Positions 11,167 to 21,895 of a stretch of 64,000 nucleotides of DNA are shown here, in pieces. The DNA is taken from assembly GCF_010015445.1 (NCBI RefSeq), contig NC_053112.1, forward strand, positions 4,870,886 through 4,934,885. Reading direction: 5' to 3'. Origin of the DNA: Perca fluviatilis. Lineage: Eukaryota > Chordata > Actinopteri > Perciformes > Percidae. A program made the translations under genes and the position numbers. The notes under the pieces are model-generated. The model did not search any database. It was given only the letters and a program-made list of their open reading frames with translations, and was not told the DNA's origin. Within the stretch, counting starts at the first letter, position 1; the number at the start of each line of letters is the position of its first letter.

Positions 11167-11520
11167 GACCACGCCCCATTTTATGACATCTGCACCGTAT
11201 ACAATAGTCTACCTTAAGTAGACTATTGTGTGAGGTATCTTTGAACTCAGCAGAGAGTTCCTTCTTCAATGGTCATGGTTTGACCCGCCCCGTATGCCTT
11301 AGCCACGCCCCTTTTTATAACTAGTGATCCATTTTATGTACACTATTGTACAATAAATCATTGAACTCAGCAGAGAGTTCCTTTGTCATTGGTTATGGTT
11401 TGGCCCACCCCCTATGCTTAAGCCACGCCCCTTTCATAACTAGTGACCTGTTTCTCGTAAACTCTTGTGTGAGGTATCATTGAACTCAGCAGAGAGTTCC
11501 CTTTTCATTGGTGATGATTT
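11167..11520. repeat. Tandem array, three ~122-bp units
   Basis: Each unit contains tgaactcagcagagagttcc, a tggtttg box and agccacgccccttt. Units begin near 11167, 11290 and 11410. Within the first unit, tagtctaccttaagtagacta forms a short hairpin. Confidence 0.8.
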
Positions 11521-11619
11521 GCAGTGTCTGAGTGCCATGCAAATGAATGGTCGCAAGGAGCGGCGTCCGCCATTAACCCAGACGTGGAAGTAGGTGTATG
11601 GGCCAGTCCAACGCTGCTT

Positions 11620-12985
11620 GCAGCTTTAATTTCTTTTGTTTTGTTTTCTTGGTGTTGAGGTTGAGGTCGTTGTCCCTGCACCATGCTGACAGGGTCTGGC
11701 AGTATTTTTGGTCAGTGCCATAAAAGTATCAACGTTCGGTGCCCAGCCCTATGAGGGAGAAAACAGGAGGAGTAACATGGCGGCTATTGCTTATATACAT
11801 TTTATTTTTGATGACATAGTTAAGGCGGCAGGCTTGTGTTGCTTAGGCGGCCGCCTTAGCTGCAAAGTATTGCGGGAAACCCTGGTGTTGGAGTTGTGGG
11901 AGTTAGTGCAGTCGTGGGTGAAGAGTGAGTAGGGGGGCTGGACTACCCTGGGGGACGCCGGTGTTGAGAATAATGCTAGAGGAGGTGTGATGGCAGATCC
12001 TAACGCACTGGGGTCTATAGTTGAGTAAGTCTTTAATCCACTGGCAGAGAAGGTCTGCCAGACCCAGTGTTTGTAGTTTGTTAATCAATTGGTCTGGTTT
12101 GATGGAGTTGAATGCAGAGCTGTAGTCAATGAATAGCATCCTATGTTCGGGGTTTCCAGGTGTGTGAGGACTGTGTGCAGTGGTATGGAGAGGGCATCAT
12201 CAGTGGATCTGTGCTGATCGAGGTCAGGAGGGATGCAGGCCTTAATGTGGGACAGTACCAGTTTCTCAAAGCATTTCATGATCACAGGCATGAGAGCCAC
12301 CGGCCAGTAATCATTCAGGCTTGTGATGGCTGAGGTTTTGGGTACAGAGATTATGGTGGTGGTTTTCAGACAGGTGGGGACTGTGGCTTACTGTAGAGAA
12401 TGCATATGAATACTGAAGCGAGCTGTTCACTGCATTCCTTTAGCACTTGTCCTGGAACTCCATCAGGCCCCGTTGCTTTGTTTCAGGTGATGTTGTGTAG
12501 TGCTCTCTTTACCTGGTAGGTCAAAAGAGTGAGTGGCCGATCGCTCTCTGGAGAGGTGGTGCTTGTATATGGGTCCGGTCCCCTGTTGGAGCTGGAGCTG
12601 GAGTCTTCAAAACAGGCGAAGAAGGTGTTTAGCTGGTCTGGGAGAGAGGGGTCAGTTGAGGTGGGGTTACTGTTGCTCTGTTTGTGGCCAGTAATGTTCC
12701 TTACACCCTGCCACATTGCACGGGTGTTGTTGTCATTGAAGTTGTCCTCAATGCATTGTATGTATTTCCACTTTGCAGATGTGATGCCTTTGTGTAGGTT
12801 GACCCTTGCCCTCCTGTACTCCTCCCTGTTCCCTGATTTCAGCGCTGTGTTTGAGCAACTCCCTCACCCTGTTGTTAAACCTTCTGGTTGGGGAGCACTT
12901 TAATTTGCTTATTTGATGTTGCAATGTCCGTGCAGAAGTTGATGTAGGAGAGGACTTGGAGGTATGGTGCTCAATGTCTGTATGT
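11620..12985 (-). pseudogene. CR1/Rex1-like LINE reverse transcriptase fragment
   Basis: On the minus strand, three broken frames give RT blocks in the expected order. A pre-RT block WQGVRNITGHK is at about 12716. [11 protein letters not shown] and [14 protein letters not shown] are around 12200. [13 protein letters not shown] and LNTGVPQGSP lie around 12139-11950. Stops and frameshifts lie between them, the YADD box is not found, and unrelated sequence occupies about 11710-11880. This is a dead LINE copy. Clade naming is tentative. Confidence 0.75.
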
Positions 12986-12987
12986 TC

Positions 12988-13651
12988 AACACATTCTCAC
13001 ACCCAACTCGTAAAATAAGGACGTTCGGTCAGGAGCCTTTCTCGTTCTTATTTGACGTTAAAAGTCTCCTTTAGCGTCTCATGTTAAACGTGCTTGGTCG
13101 CCACTATTGCCGTCCCTTTTTCGTCCCTTTTGACGTGCTTGGTCGGGACGGGTGATGCGCGACAATAACGGAATCGCGGAGGTTGGGTTTAGGAGAAAAA
13201 CAACGGGGAAAGGGCGCACGCCAAAAACCGGAAACACACGCCGTGAAGCGGGGCAAACAAAAGAAAAACAACGGGGAAAGGATGCCTCAAAAGCCGGAGC
13301 ACACCGCGGGTGATGCGCGACAATAACGGAATCGCGGAGGTTGGGTTTAGGAGAAAAACAACGGGGAAAGGACGCCTCAAAAGCCGGGAAACACACGCCG
13401 GATACGGGGAAACAAAACGCCACACGCGGGGCGCGAACCCGAGTCTCCTGAGTGAAAGTCCGGTGTTTTACCCATCCGCCGTCCTTACGCAACAATTTCC
13501 CCTTACATACCACTCACTAAATCTCATCCAACTGCGGCTCTCCCCAGTACGTTCCACAAATACGCCGAAGGGTGCCTTTTTCGTCGCATCAGACGCTGAA
13601 GGACACTGCCCAAACGTACTTATTTTACGAGTTCGGAATGAGAACGGGTTG
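12988..13651. mobile_element. Non-autonomous element with inverted ends and repeated flanks
   Basis: The left end (acacattctcacacccaact, then cgtaaaataag) and the inverted right end (cttattttacgagttcggaa, then gagaacgggttg) match in inverse orientation. The flank gtatgttc is present at 12980-12987 and 13652-13659, an 8-bp duplication as in hAT elements. The exact end is ambiguous by one or two bases. Inside are a 158-bp direct duplication (13151 and 13309) and a tRNA-Glu-like stretch. Confidence 0.75.
13430..13492 (-). pseudogene. tRNA-Glu-like sequence inside the repeat
   Basis: Read on the minus strand, the block includes ggactttcactcaggagac and gggttcgcgcccc, which resemble the anticodon arm (TTC) and T arm of tRNA-Glu. 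The 5' acceptor and D arm are poor, so a working tRNA is unlikely. A related block is at 49449-49501. Confidence 0.5.
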
Positions 13652-14161
13652 GTATGTTCAAAACTTTGTTACATTTCTTTAATATTAGCTACGTTGTTTT
13701 ACAAGTTTTCATAGAAATTACCAATGATGTTCTATTCCAATGTCTTGTCGCTGGCACAGGACCAAAGATTCTAGAGTGCAACATTTATATTTGCACTTTA
13801 GTATATTATTTAATTTATTTATTTTATTTTGATTGTAACCACCAGTATTAATGTCACAAATATATTTGATTAAGCTATCAAGCTTAAGTTTCATATTCAT
13901 GGGTCATTATTTTAATTTTCTATGGGAACTGAAGTTATGTTAAGCAGGGCTCAACATAAAAAAAAATCCCCACTGGCCCCGGGGCCAGTAGATCAGAGTT
14001 TTGCTGGCCCCTTCTACATTTTTACTGGCCCTGAAATAAATATCATAGGTGTGATTGGCAAAGGACAAAAAAACGCAGGAAAATATACATCGCACCTACT
14101 ATGAAGCTTCAGAAAATGGTTATAACCCAGCTAGCCACTGCCACTGTATGTTGTGCCATAA

Positions 14162-14716
14162 ACGTTTTTCACGGCAGACATTGACATGTCATAGTAGGAA
14201 AAGCACAGGTGTGTTCAAAACCATTAATGATGGGTGCATTCCACTTAGGAGAGGTCCTGGTATTAAACCATTACTGATGGCTGCATTCCACTTAGGAGAG
14301 ACCCTGGTATTAAACCATTACTGATGGCTGCATTCCACTTAGGAGAGGTCCTGGTATTAAACCATTACTGATGGCTGTATTCCACTTAGGAGAGACCCTG
14401 GTATTAAACCATTACTGATGGCTGCATTCCACTTAGGAGAGGTCCTGGTATTAAACCATTAATGATGGCTGCATTCCACTTAGGAGAGGTCCTGGTATTA
14501 AACCATTAATGATGGCTGCATTCCACTTAGGAGAGGTCCTGGTATTAAACCATTAATGATGGCTGCATTCCACTTAGGAGAGGTCCTGGTATTGTGCATG
14601 CTGACTCACTGAAATATCTTCCTGGGACACTTGATGGAATTGAGCCATCGTTAAGGTTATCAGTTTCAGCTGTGCTTTTCCTACTATGACAAGTCAACAT
14701 GTCTGCTGTAAAAATG
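14162..14716. repeat. 47-bp minisatellite (about 8 units) framed by a ~48-bp inverted repeat
   Basis: Units of ggtattaaaccattactgat, then ggctgcattccacttaggag, run from about 14214 to 14597 with a 47-bp period and few differences. They are framed by gacatgtcatagtaggaaaa, then gcacag, at about 14162-14210 and its inverse at 14666-14716. No spacer diversity is present, so it is not a CRISPR. Confidence 0.9.
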
Positions 14717-14744
14717 GTCCATTAGCAGTAAAGCTAGACCAGGG

Positions 14745-14830
14745 GTCATCAACTACATTTTTCCAAGGGCCAGAATTTTTTTAAGCAGACACTCCGGGTG
14801 CCAGACTTTCAAATAAAGAAAATAAAATTA
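14745..14830. mobile_element. hAT-type end fragment
   Basis: ccaggggtcatcaactac followed by a cagactttcaaataaag block resembles the end of small hAT MITEs such as 38297-38623. No partner end was found. Confidence 0.35.
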
Positions 14831-16215
14831 TACCTAATACGCATCTCCTTGTTTGATATTTTCACTTTCTTACTAAATTAATGCTATATTTTTTTCACAT
14901 ACATGTATTAGTGTAAGCAACCCCCTAAAAACATGGAAAATCCATAATGATAACTAGATAGGCTACTTAACTAGAAAATAATCTCAGATTAGGGGGCAGT
15001 TCACTGAGGAGTGATGGTTAAAGTCTTGATTACTGAAACGTAATCAGTGTCCTGATTGGTGGAGAATGCTTACAGAAAGAAAGGCCTGTTGTCAGGTAAA
15101 CATGTCACTGTCACAGAGCCTGAAGTGAAAAGTTGTGGAAAACAGCAGCTGTAATGATGAATGGACTGATAAGCAGGCTAGCATTCGTCCTGTAGGCCTC
15201 ATTTGAAATAAGACAATGTTGTTGCTAAATGACACAACCAGCAACATCATCAAGAATGAAGAACCGCGACGTCATTCCACGTGCATATTAAGTAGCCACA
15301 TGTATTTGTTTTGGTCTTATAATACATCCATAGGTTTACCGCTCCAGCGGAAAGGATGGCTCGTTTAGACAGCAGCTACATTTACAAGAGTTTGTCCAAA
15401 GTTCAAGATTGGTTGCAAATTAAGATAAACCGTTAGACTACAAACTGACATCTTTCATTTTAGCTCGTTTGTAAAGTTGCTATTTGCAGAGTAGAGCTGT
15501 GTTTGCACAGCGCGCGGTTGGACGAGTGGACAGCGCGACAGAGCAGACTGAAATATCGCTTTCTACATGATTATGCCTGTACAACAGGTAGGTGGGTTAT
15601 TGATAAGTATTGACTCTTTAATCATGGAGGTTTTATTGTAGGCTAGGCTACTTACAGTAACGAGTGTAACGTTAGTTCATCTGTGCCATCGGCGGTAAAT
15701 AATCCTCGGTAACGTTTCCATTCAGTTACATGTGCTGCGTGAACGCACACACCTCGGCCCTGCTGTGTGTGTGCGCGCAGCGCGGACATCGCTGTTCAGA
15801 ATCCAATCTATCTTCCAAAATGCAACGCTTGTATCCAAATGAATTGTTTATAAATTACCTGAGGTGAAAATGTGAAATGTTAACATTTACACGCTTCGTG
15901 CCACTCTGTATGACGTTGGTACTGTGACTGGCCAATCAACCAGCCCGACATACGTTTTTACTGGCCCCGGGCCATCGGGCCATTGCTTGTGTCGAGCCCT
16001 GGTTAAGGCAGAGACAGGACAACTAGGTGACATTCACAGGTATACAGGCTTGAGCAGGTGAGGTAAAACATGCACTGGAGACCGGTACAGGAGCCCCGCC
16101 CAACCCCCCTGGAAGCTTTTTTCACCTGGGTCGAATATTGGACTAGTTAGTGTTATCAGCTGAATAGCTTAGTGCAGGGGCTAATGGATCCAGGCTTGTA
16201 TCTCGTAAATGACCT

Positions 16216-16766
16216 CACTAATAATGCCCGAAATGATACTAAACTTCTACACTAGTACAAATAGGTTATGTACTCATAAAACGCTGGATTGGAAAGTTTG
16301 TAAGTACACCAGAAGTTTATGTAAATAACACTTGCCTTCTGGCTTCTGCTCTCTGCTGTTGTTGTTGCTGCCGCTGGCAGCAGTAAGACGAGTGCTTAGG
16401 GACATCTACAAATTACAACACCGAAAAGAGATAAAAATATTTATTAATTTAACTCTTTTTTTTTTTTTTTAAATGCTGTAGTATAACTAGCAGGAGACAA
16501 GTTATAATTGAGGTAAGTTTGGAGACATTACCTTATTTAATCATTAAATTAAGAAATATTTTTGTTGTATCTCTTTTCGGTGTTGTAATCTGTAGACGGC
16601 CCTAAGCACTCAAGCAGCAGCAGCAGCAGAGACGAAAAGCCAACAGGCAAGTGTTATTTACATAAACTTCTGGTGTACTTACAAACTTTCCAATCCATCG
16701 TTTTATGAATGCATAACTTATTTGTACTAGTGTAGAAGTTTGGTATCATTTCGGGCATTATTAGTG
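16216..16766. mobile_element. Long-hairpin (foldback) MITE in gene B intron
   Basis: Arms of about 240 bp (16216-16455 and 16540-16766) are inverse copies. They share cactaataatgcccgaaatg, gatac, ttggaaagtttgtaagtaca and aacaccgaaaagagata. A loop of about 85 bp separates them. A transcript through here would fold into a long, nearly perfect stem just before LRR exon 16858. It has no coding capacity. Confidence 0.85.
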
Positions 16767-16857
16767 GCAGTATTTGTTTCATAAATATTTTCTTCCACAA
16801 AAAGTTAGAACACAAAACAAACTCTGATCTGAAAACTGTTTAAATGTCTCCTTCCAG

Positions 16858-17028
16858 CCTGAGATACTGCAGGTTAACAGCAGCCAGCTGCCAGTCTTTG
16901 ACCTTTGCCCTCAGTGGCTCCTCTGATCTTAAAGAACTCAACCTGAGCTCCAACAACCTGAAGGACCAGGGGGTGGAGCTGCTTTCTGATTGGCTGAGGA
17001 AACCGCAGTGTAGACTGGAGATACTGAG
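16858..17028 (+). CDS. NLR gene B: LRR exon (171 bp)
   Basis: The acceptor is ctccttccag and the donor reads GTGTGA rather than the GTGAGA of its sister exons. The 57 codons encode two LRR units (LRYCRLTAASCQSLTFALS and LKELNLSSNNLKDQGVELL). The exon phase is symmetric, so it can be added or skipped without a frame change. It is closely related to the exons at 17372, 20837, 21896, 55561, 59132 and 62004. Confidence 0.87.
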
Positions 17029-17371
17029 GTGTGACTTTTCTGTAATTCTGTCTTCCATTGCAGAATAAGGTGTTTGGCATTGGCAGAAAAGATTTGGCAA
17101 ATTTTTCATGGGCGCAACCAACATAATCAGCACTGCTGCTCATCCCACAAATGCATGTACCTTACAAATGGGGCACCATTTGAAAGGGAACTAAACAGGC
17201 TTTCCAACTGTATATGATGTATTGCCAAAAAGCATTGTTACCACAGAGAAATAAAATACCAAACACAAATTTCTTTACTTTTTGTGCTAAGTTTATTTAG
17301 TCTCTTCCACAAAAAGTTAGAACCCCAAACAAACTGTAATCTGAAAACTGTGTTTAAATGTCTCCTTCCAG

Positions 17372-17542
17372 CCTGAGCAGTTGCAGGTTAACAGCAGCCA
17401 GCTGCAGGTCTTTGACCTCTGCCCTCATCGACTCCTCTGCTCTCAGAGAACTCAACCTGAGCCACAACGACCTGAAGGACCAGGGGGTGAACCTGCTCTC
17501 TGATTGGCTAAGGAAATCCCCGCGTAGACTAGAGATACTGAG
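17372..17542 (+). CDS. NLR gene B: LRR exon (171 bp)
   Basis: Acceptor ctccttccag, donor GTGACA. It encodes LSSCRLTAASCRSLTSALI and LRELNLSHNDLKDQGVNLL, ending in KSPRRLEILR where sisters have KPQCRLEILR. The frame is open. The following intron (17543-17800) matches the one after gene A exon 59132, marking these as corresponding copies. Confidence 0.87.
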
Positions 17543-17992
17543 GTGACACTTCTCAGACAGTTTTCTGTAATTCTTTCATCCCTGGACACCTGTTCTGCAA
17601 CAAATATAATTTATCTACTTTCACCTACGATCACCTATTTCTATTTTGGAGTATCTGTTGTTCCTGATCAGGCTGTGTGATGCTTTATATTCCCCACAGT
17701 GACTGTGTTTACATTCTTTCATTCACTGTGTGATGCAGAACGACAGTGAGCTACACACACAGATTCATAGAGCTGGAGTTACATCCAGTAACTTCTAACA
17801 TTATTGACTACGTTTACAAGCTGTCAATTTTCGGGTTATGGTCGGGTTAAGGTCACTATTCGGGTTTCTGAAACATTCGGAATAACCCGTTTACATGCGT
17901 GAGCAGAGAGAGTTACTCCTACATGGAATTTGTAATCAATTGGCGATATCCCGACGTAAACGGCAACGCACGGTTAGCGTCTGGACGTAGCC

Positions 17993-18164
17993 TACGGACA
18001 ACCTTAAGACGCAATAACTTTTCGGTCACCTTCTTATAAATCTCACTATCTCAGTACTTTCTGCCGTCAACAAAAGACATTATATTCATGGTTTTCACCA
18101 CACTAATAAAGAAATTAGTTTCCTCCTCGCTCCAAAAGTGTGGTGCTGTGCTGCGTCTCGCCAT
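17993..18164 (-). pseudogene. Myb/SANT-like DNA-binding protein fragment of a Harbinger element
   Basis: From an ATG at 18164 the frame reads MARRSTAPHFWSEEETNFF and on to VDGRKY. It then meets a stop and continues recognisably as DSEIYKKVTEKLL. The W-EEET start and the DG...IYKK block fit the Myb-like domain that Harbinger-type elements encode beside their transposase, where it binds the element ends. Only about 55 residues remain. Confidence 0.65.
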
Positions 18165-18227
18165 GTTTACCTCTACTTCTTGTTTACTTCCGGTATACTG
18201 CGCGCAGGTTTTCTGCATTGACATATA

Positions 18228-19853
18228 CAGTGCCTTGCGAAAGTATTCGGCCCCCTTGAACTTTTCGACCTTTTGCCACATTTCAGGCTTCAAACATAAA
18301 GATATAAAACTTTAATTTTTTGTGAAGAATCAACAACAAGTGGGACACTATCATGAAGTGGAACGAAATTTATTGGATATTTCAAACTTTTTTAAGAAAT
18401 AAAAAACTGAAAAATTGGGCGTGCAAAATTATTCAGCCCCTTTACTTTCAGTGCAGCAAACTCTCTCCAGAAGTTCAGTGAGGATCTCTGAATAATCCAA
18501 TGTTGACCTAAATGACTAATGATGATAAATAGAATCCACCTGTGTGTAATCAAGTCTCCGTATAAATGCACCTGCTCTGTGATAGTCTCAGATGTCCGTT
18601 TAAAGCACAGAGAGCATCATGAAGAACAAGGAACACACCAGGCAGGTCCGAGATGCTGTTGTGGAGAAGTTTAAAGCCGGATTTGGATACAAAAAGATTT
18701 CCCAAGCTTTAAACATCCCAAGGAGCACTGTGCAAGCGATAATATTGAAATGGAAGGAGTATCAGACCACTGCAAATCTACGAAGACCCGGCCATCCCTC
18801 TAAACTTTCAGCTCATACAAGGAGAAGACTGATCAGAGATGCAGCCAAGAGGCCCATGATCACTCTGGATGAACTGCAGAGATCTACAGCTGAGGTGGGA
18901 GACTCTGTCCATAGGACAACAATCAGTCGTATACTGCATAAATCTGGCCTTTATGGAAGAGTGGCAAGAAGAAAGCCATTTCTTAAAGATATCCATAAAA
19001 AGTGTCGTTTAAAGTTTGCCACAAGCCACCTGGGAGACCAAACATGTGGAAGAAGGTGCTCTGGTCAGATGAAACCAAAATCGAACTTTTTGGCAACAAT
19101 GCAAAACATTATGTTTGGCGTAAAAGCAACACAGCTCAACACCCTGAACACACCATCCCCACTGTCAAACATGGTGGTGGCAGCATCATGGTTTGGGTCT
19201 GCTTTTCTTCAGCAGGGACAGGGAAGATGGTTAAAATTGATGGGAAGATGGATGGAGCCAAATACAGGACCATTCTGGAAGAAAACCTGATGGAGTCTGC
19301 AAAAGACCTGAGACTGGGACGGAGATTTGTCTTCCAACAAGACAATGATCCAAAACATAAAGCAAAATCTACAATGGAATGGTTCACAAATAAACATATC
19401 CAGGTGTTAGAAGGGCCAAGTCAAAGTCCAGACCTGAATCCAATCGAGAATCTGTGGAAAGAACTGAAAACTGCTGTTCACAAACGCTCTCCATCCAACC
19501 TCACTGAGCTAGAGCTGTTTTGCAAGGAGGAATGGGCAAAACTGTCAGTCTCTCGATGTGCAAAACTGATAGAGACATACCCCAAGCGACTTACAGCTGT
19601 AATCGCAGCAAAAGGTGGCGCTACAAAGTATTAACTGAAGGGGGCTGAATAATTTTGCACACCCAATTTTTCAGTTTTTTATTTGTTAAAAAGGTTTGAA
19701 ATATCCAATAAATTTCGTTCCACTTCATGATTGTGTCCCACTTGTTGTTGATTCTTCACAAAAAATTACAGTTTTATATCTTTATGTTTGAAGCCTGATA
19801 TGTGGCAAAAGGTCGAAAAGTTCAAGGGGGCCGAATACTTTCGCAAGGCACTG
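18228..19853 (+). mobile_element. Tc1 element (DD34E), nested in the Harbinger-like element
   Basis: Ends cagtgccttgcgaaagtatt and its inverse are flanked by TA (18226-18227 and 19854-19855). The inverted repeats are long, over 170 bp, with a shared ccacttcatga block at their inner part. The element is 1626 bp, the usual size for fish Tc1. Its transposase has one frameshift, so it needs help in trans to move. Confidence 0.92.
18619..19634 (+). pseudogene. Tc1 transposase with one frameshift
   Basis: The first segment, from MKNKEHTRQVRDAVVEKFKAG, carries the paired helix-turn-helix part through ARRKPFLKDIHKK to LKFATSHLG. Near 19040 the frame changes. The second segment, from NMWKKVLWSDETKIELFG to KGGATKY at 19634, carries D (WSDETK), D (QQDNDPKH) and E (LNPIENLW) with 34 residues between the last two. 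GGGSIMVWVCFSS has V where the family usually has G. Compared with relatives, a few bases seem lost between SHLG and NMW. Confidence 0.9.
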
Positions 19854-20188
19854 TAACTATATTATTATAGTATATAATTATTATTATAACTATGTTTTCT
19901 GGCGCATACAAGAAGTTCCTCTACTCAAAAGACCAAGATTCCTTGCGAAAAGAACATGCATAGAACACAAATCAATGTTCCTTTTGATGGGGATATGCCA
20001 ATACGCGTTTACATGACCAAAATTTCGGGTTAGAAAAGGGGTAACCCAGGTAGCATATTCAGGTTTTTAAAAACCGGAATATGAGCATATTCGGGTTTTT
20101 GCCGGTGTTTACATGGCCGTGCGCGACCGGGTTATTGCTAATATTCTGGTTTTGAACGGGTTATTGGCTGCATGTAAACGTAGTCATT

Positions 20189-20836
20189 GTCTCGTTACTC
20201 AACAGGACACGACAGTAATCACTGCAGTGTTTCCCATAAATAGGTTGTACTTTGATGCACCGCCCAGGTAGATACAATCTGAATTAATTTTTTTTTCAAA
20301 CAATGGTGTATTTTTCAGCACACCCAGACCAGCTGCCTCCAGCCCCTCCCCCTCGTGAAGTGTCGCGCTGTGTGCATGAGTCATGATGGCGTTGCACTTC
20401 AGGCTCAGAAGCTATTGTTACATAAGCAGTAGCATGCTGCTGGTGGTCTTGCCGTGGGTTAACTGTAGGCTCCTCAAAAAAACGTAGAAACACCGCAGCC
20501 ACACCGCTGTGAAAGCTCCCCGAACATCATTTATCAGAGTCTGGTTGTGACCCCTCTCCACGGCAGTCTCCTCCGCTCCATATCTTTATAAAGGAGCTAA
20601 TCGGAGCCGACTAGAGCTAAGCACTAATCAGAGCTAATCTTTGCTAACCGAGCCTTCAGTTCTCCGTGACTTTATCCATTAACTGTATTTATAGACTCAA
20701 GCCCGAATAAAACCCAAGATTTTATGAAATTGGCAGTACAAGTTTTAAACTACAAATCAGAGTTGTTTGAATGACAGAAATCTTCTCAGATGAGAGAAGT
20801 CTGATCTTAAAACTGTGTTTAAATGTCTCCTTCCAG
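20189..20836 (+). other. Gene B intron, paralogous to 59605-60030
   Basis: Blocks such as atcactgcagtgtttcccat, gcctccagcccctccccctc and agcatgctgctggtggtctt occur in both introns. Frames in it read on either strand are not supported as genes. Confidence 0.7.
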
Positions 20837-21007
20837 CCTGAGATACTGCAGGTTAACAGCAACCAGCTGCCAGTCTCTGACCTTTGCCCTCAGCAGCTCC
20901 TCTGCTCTCAGAGAACTCAACCTGAGCCACAACAACCTGAAGGACCAGGGGGTGGAGCTGCTCTCTGATTGGCTGAGGAAACCCCAGTGTAGACTGGAGA
21001 TACTGAG
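20837..21007 (+). CDS. NLR gene B: LRR exon (171 bp)
   Basis: Acceptor ctccttccag, donor GTGAGA. It encodes LRYCRLTATSCQSLTFALS and LRELNLSHNNLKDQGVELL, then WLRKPQCRLEILR. It is open and in the same phase as its sisters. It would be followed by the LRR exon that is now broken at 21430-21504. Confidence 0.88.
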
Positions 21008-21222
21008 GTGAGACTTCTCAGACAGTTTTTCTAATTATTTCTTCCCTGGACACCTGTTCTGTGAATAATATAATTTATCTAGTTTTTAATTTTAGATAAT
21101 TTCAGTGTTAGTCAGACTCAGACTGCAGCTGCAGCTCAGCCACTGGGTCAAAGGTCAGGGTCTGGGGCTGCCACAGCATGTTACCTCCTTTAAGTTAAAA
21201 CCGTTTTCAGCAAAGCTGTCAT

Positions 21223-21428
21223 CAAAGCAAAAGGTGGCTACTTTGAAGAATCTAAAATATAAAACATATTCTGTTTCGTTTAACACTTTTTGTTCACTAT
21301 ATCATTCCAAATGTGTTCCTTCATAGTTTTGATGTCTTTAATATGAATCTACAATGTAGGAAATAATACAAATGAATTAAAACCATTGATTGAGATGGTG
21401 TGTCCAAATTTTGACTGGTACCGTATAT
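21223..21428 (+). mobile_element. Tc1-like 3' fragment that replaced half an LRR exon
   Basis: The fragment begins within transposase C-terminal codons (reading roughly KGGYFEESKI) and ends in tgtgtccaaattttgactgg. It resembles the right side of the DD38E element at 1657-3271 but is diverged. It directly abuts the surviving half of an LRR exon. Confidence 0.75.
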
Positions 21429-21429
21429 A

Positions 21430-21504
21430 TAACCTTGGAGACAGTGATGTCAAAAACCTTTCTGAGTTCTTGGCAGAGACACTTTGTCGACTGGAGACAC
21501 TGGA
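21430..21504 (+). pseudogene. NLR gene B: truncated LRR exon (3' half only)
   Basis: The segment keeps NLGDSDVKNLSEFLAETLCRLETLE and the GTGAGT donor of the exon type seen whole at 55941-56114. The acceptor and the first half (LACCQITEKGC...) are gone; upstream intron similarity stops near 21208 where the Tc1 fragment starts. It cannot be spliced in normally. Because the exon is symmetric, losing it would not shift the frame of the gene. Confidence 0.85.
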
Positions 21505-21895
21505 GTGAGTATTGTGGTCGTTATCACACTTTGAATAAAAGTGATAAAATGTTGTCACACATTCAGGTGTTCAGACAGTTTTCAGGCATTTGAGGCAATT
21601 TTCACACTAAAAGTGTATTTACATTATTAATACATGAATGGTTTATAACACAATATAATTGTTGTACTCACATATAAGGATATTTGTGTTGTCATTAATA
21701 ATCTGTTTCTACAGCAGCCTCCCCTTGGTCTCCACAGGAGGAGTTATAGATGTTAACAAATCTGCTCACAGCTACATTGTAGTTGTTATACAACATTTAT
21801 TATATTATTATATTTTGTATTTGTTTTCTTCCACAAAAAGTTAGAACACAAAACAAACTCTAATCTGAAAACTGTGTTTAAATGTCTCCTTCCAG

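Larger units (their letters stand above)
13945..16001. mobile_element. Non-autonomous hAT-like element (~2.06 kb)
   Basis: The ends cagggctcaaca and tgtcgagccctg are inverted, hAT-style. The flank gttaag occurs on both sides (13939-13944 and 16002-16007), so only six of eight bases of the expected duplication are preserved. Both ends carry a palindromic actggccccggg block. The interior includes a 47-bp minisatellite but no transposase frame. Confidence 0.75.
17806..20185 (-). mobile_element. PIF/Harbinger-like element carrying a nested Tc1
   Basis: The ends gactacgtttac and gtaaacgtagtc are inverted and flanked by att (17803-17805 and 20186-20188). Gene A has the matching empty site at about 59590, where the sequence runs straight through cattattgtct, so the insertion and its 3-bp duplication can be read directly. 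The element keeps only a fragment of a Myb-like ORF and is interrupted by a 1.6-kb Tc1 element. Confidence 0.85.

Noticed and set aside
13079..13513. 144-aa and overlapping frames on the minus strand
   Set aside because: They arise from a 158-bp direct duplication inside an inverted-ended repeat and resemble no protein.
14214..14597. Possible CRISPR-like array
   Set aside because: The 47-bp units follow each other without variable spacers, and the genome is eukaryotic. It is a minisatellite in a hAT-like element.
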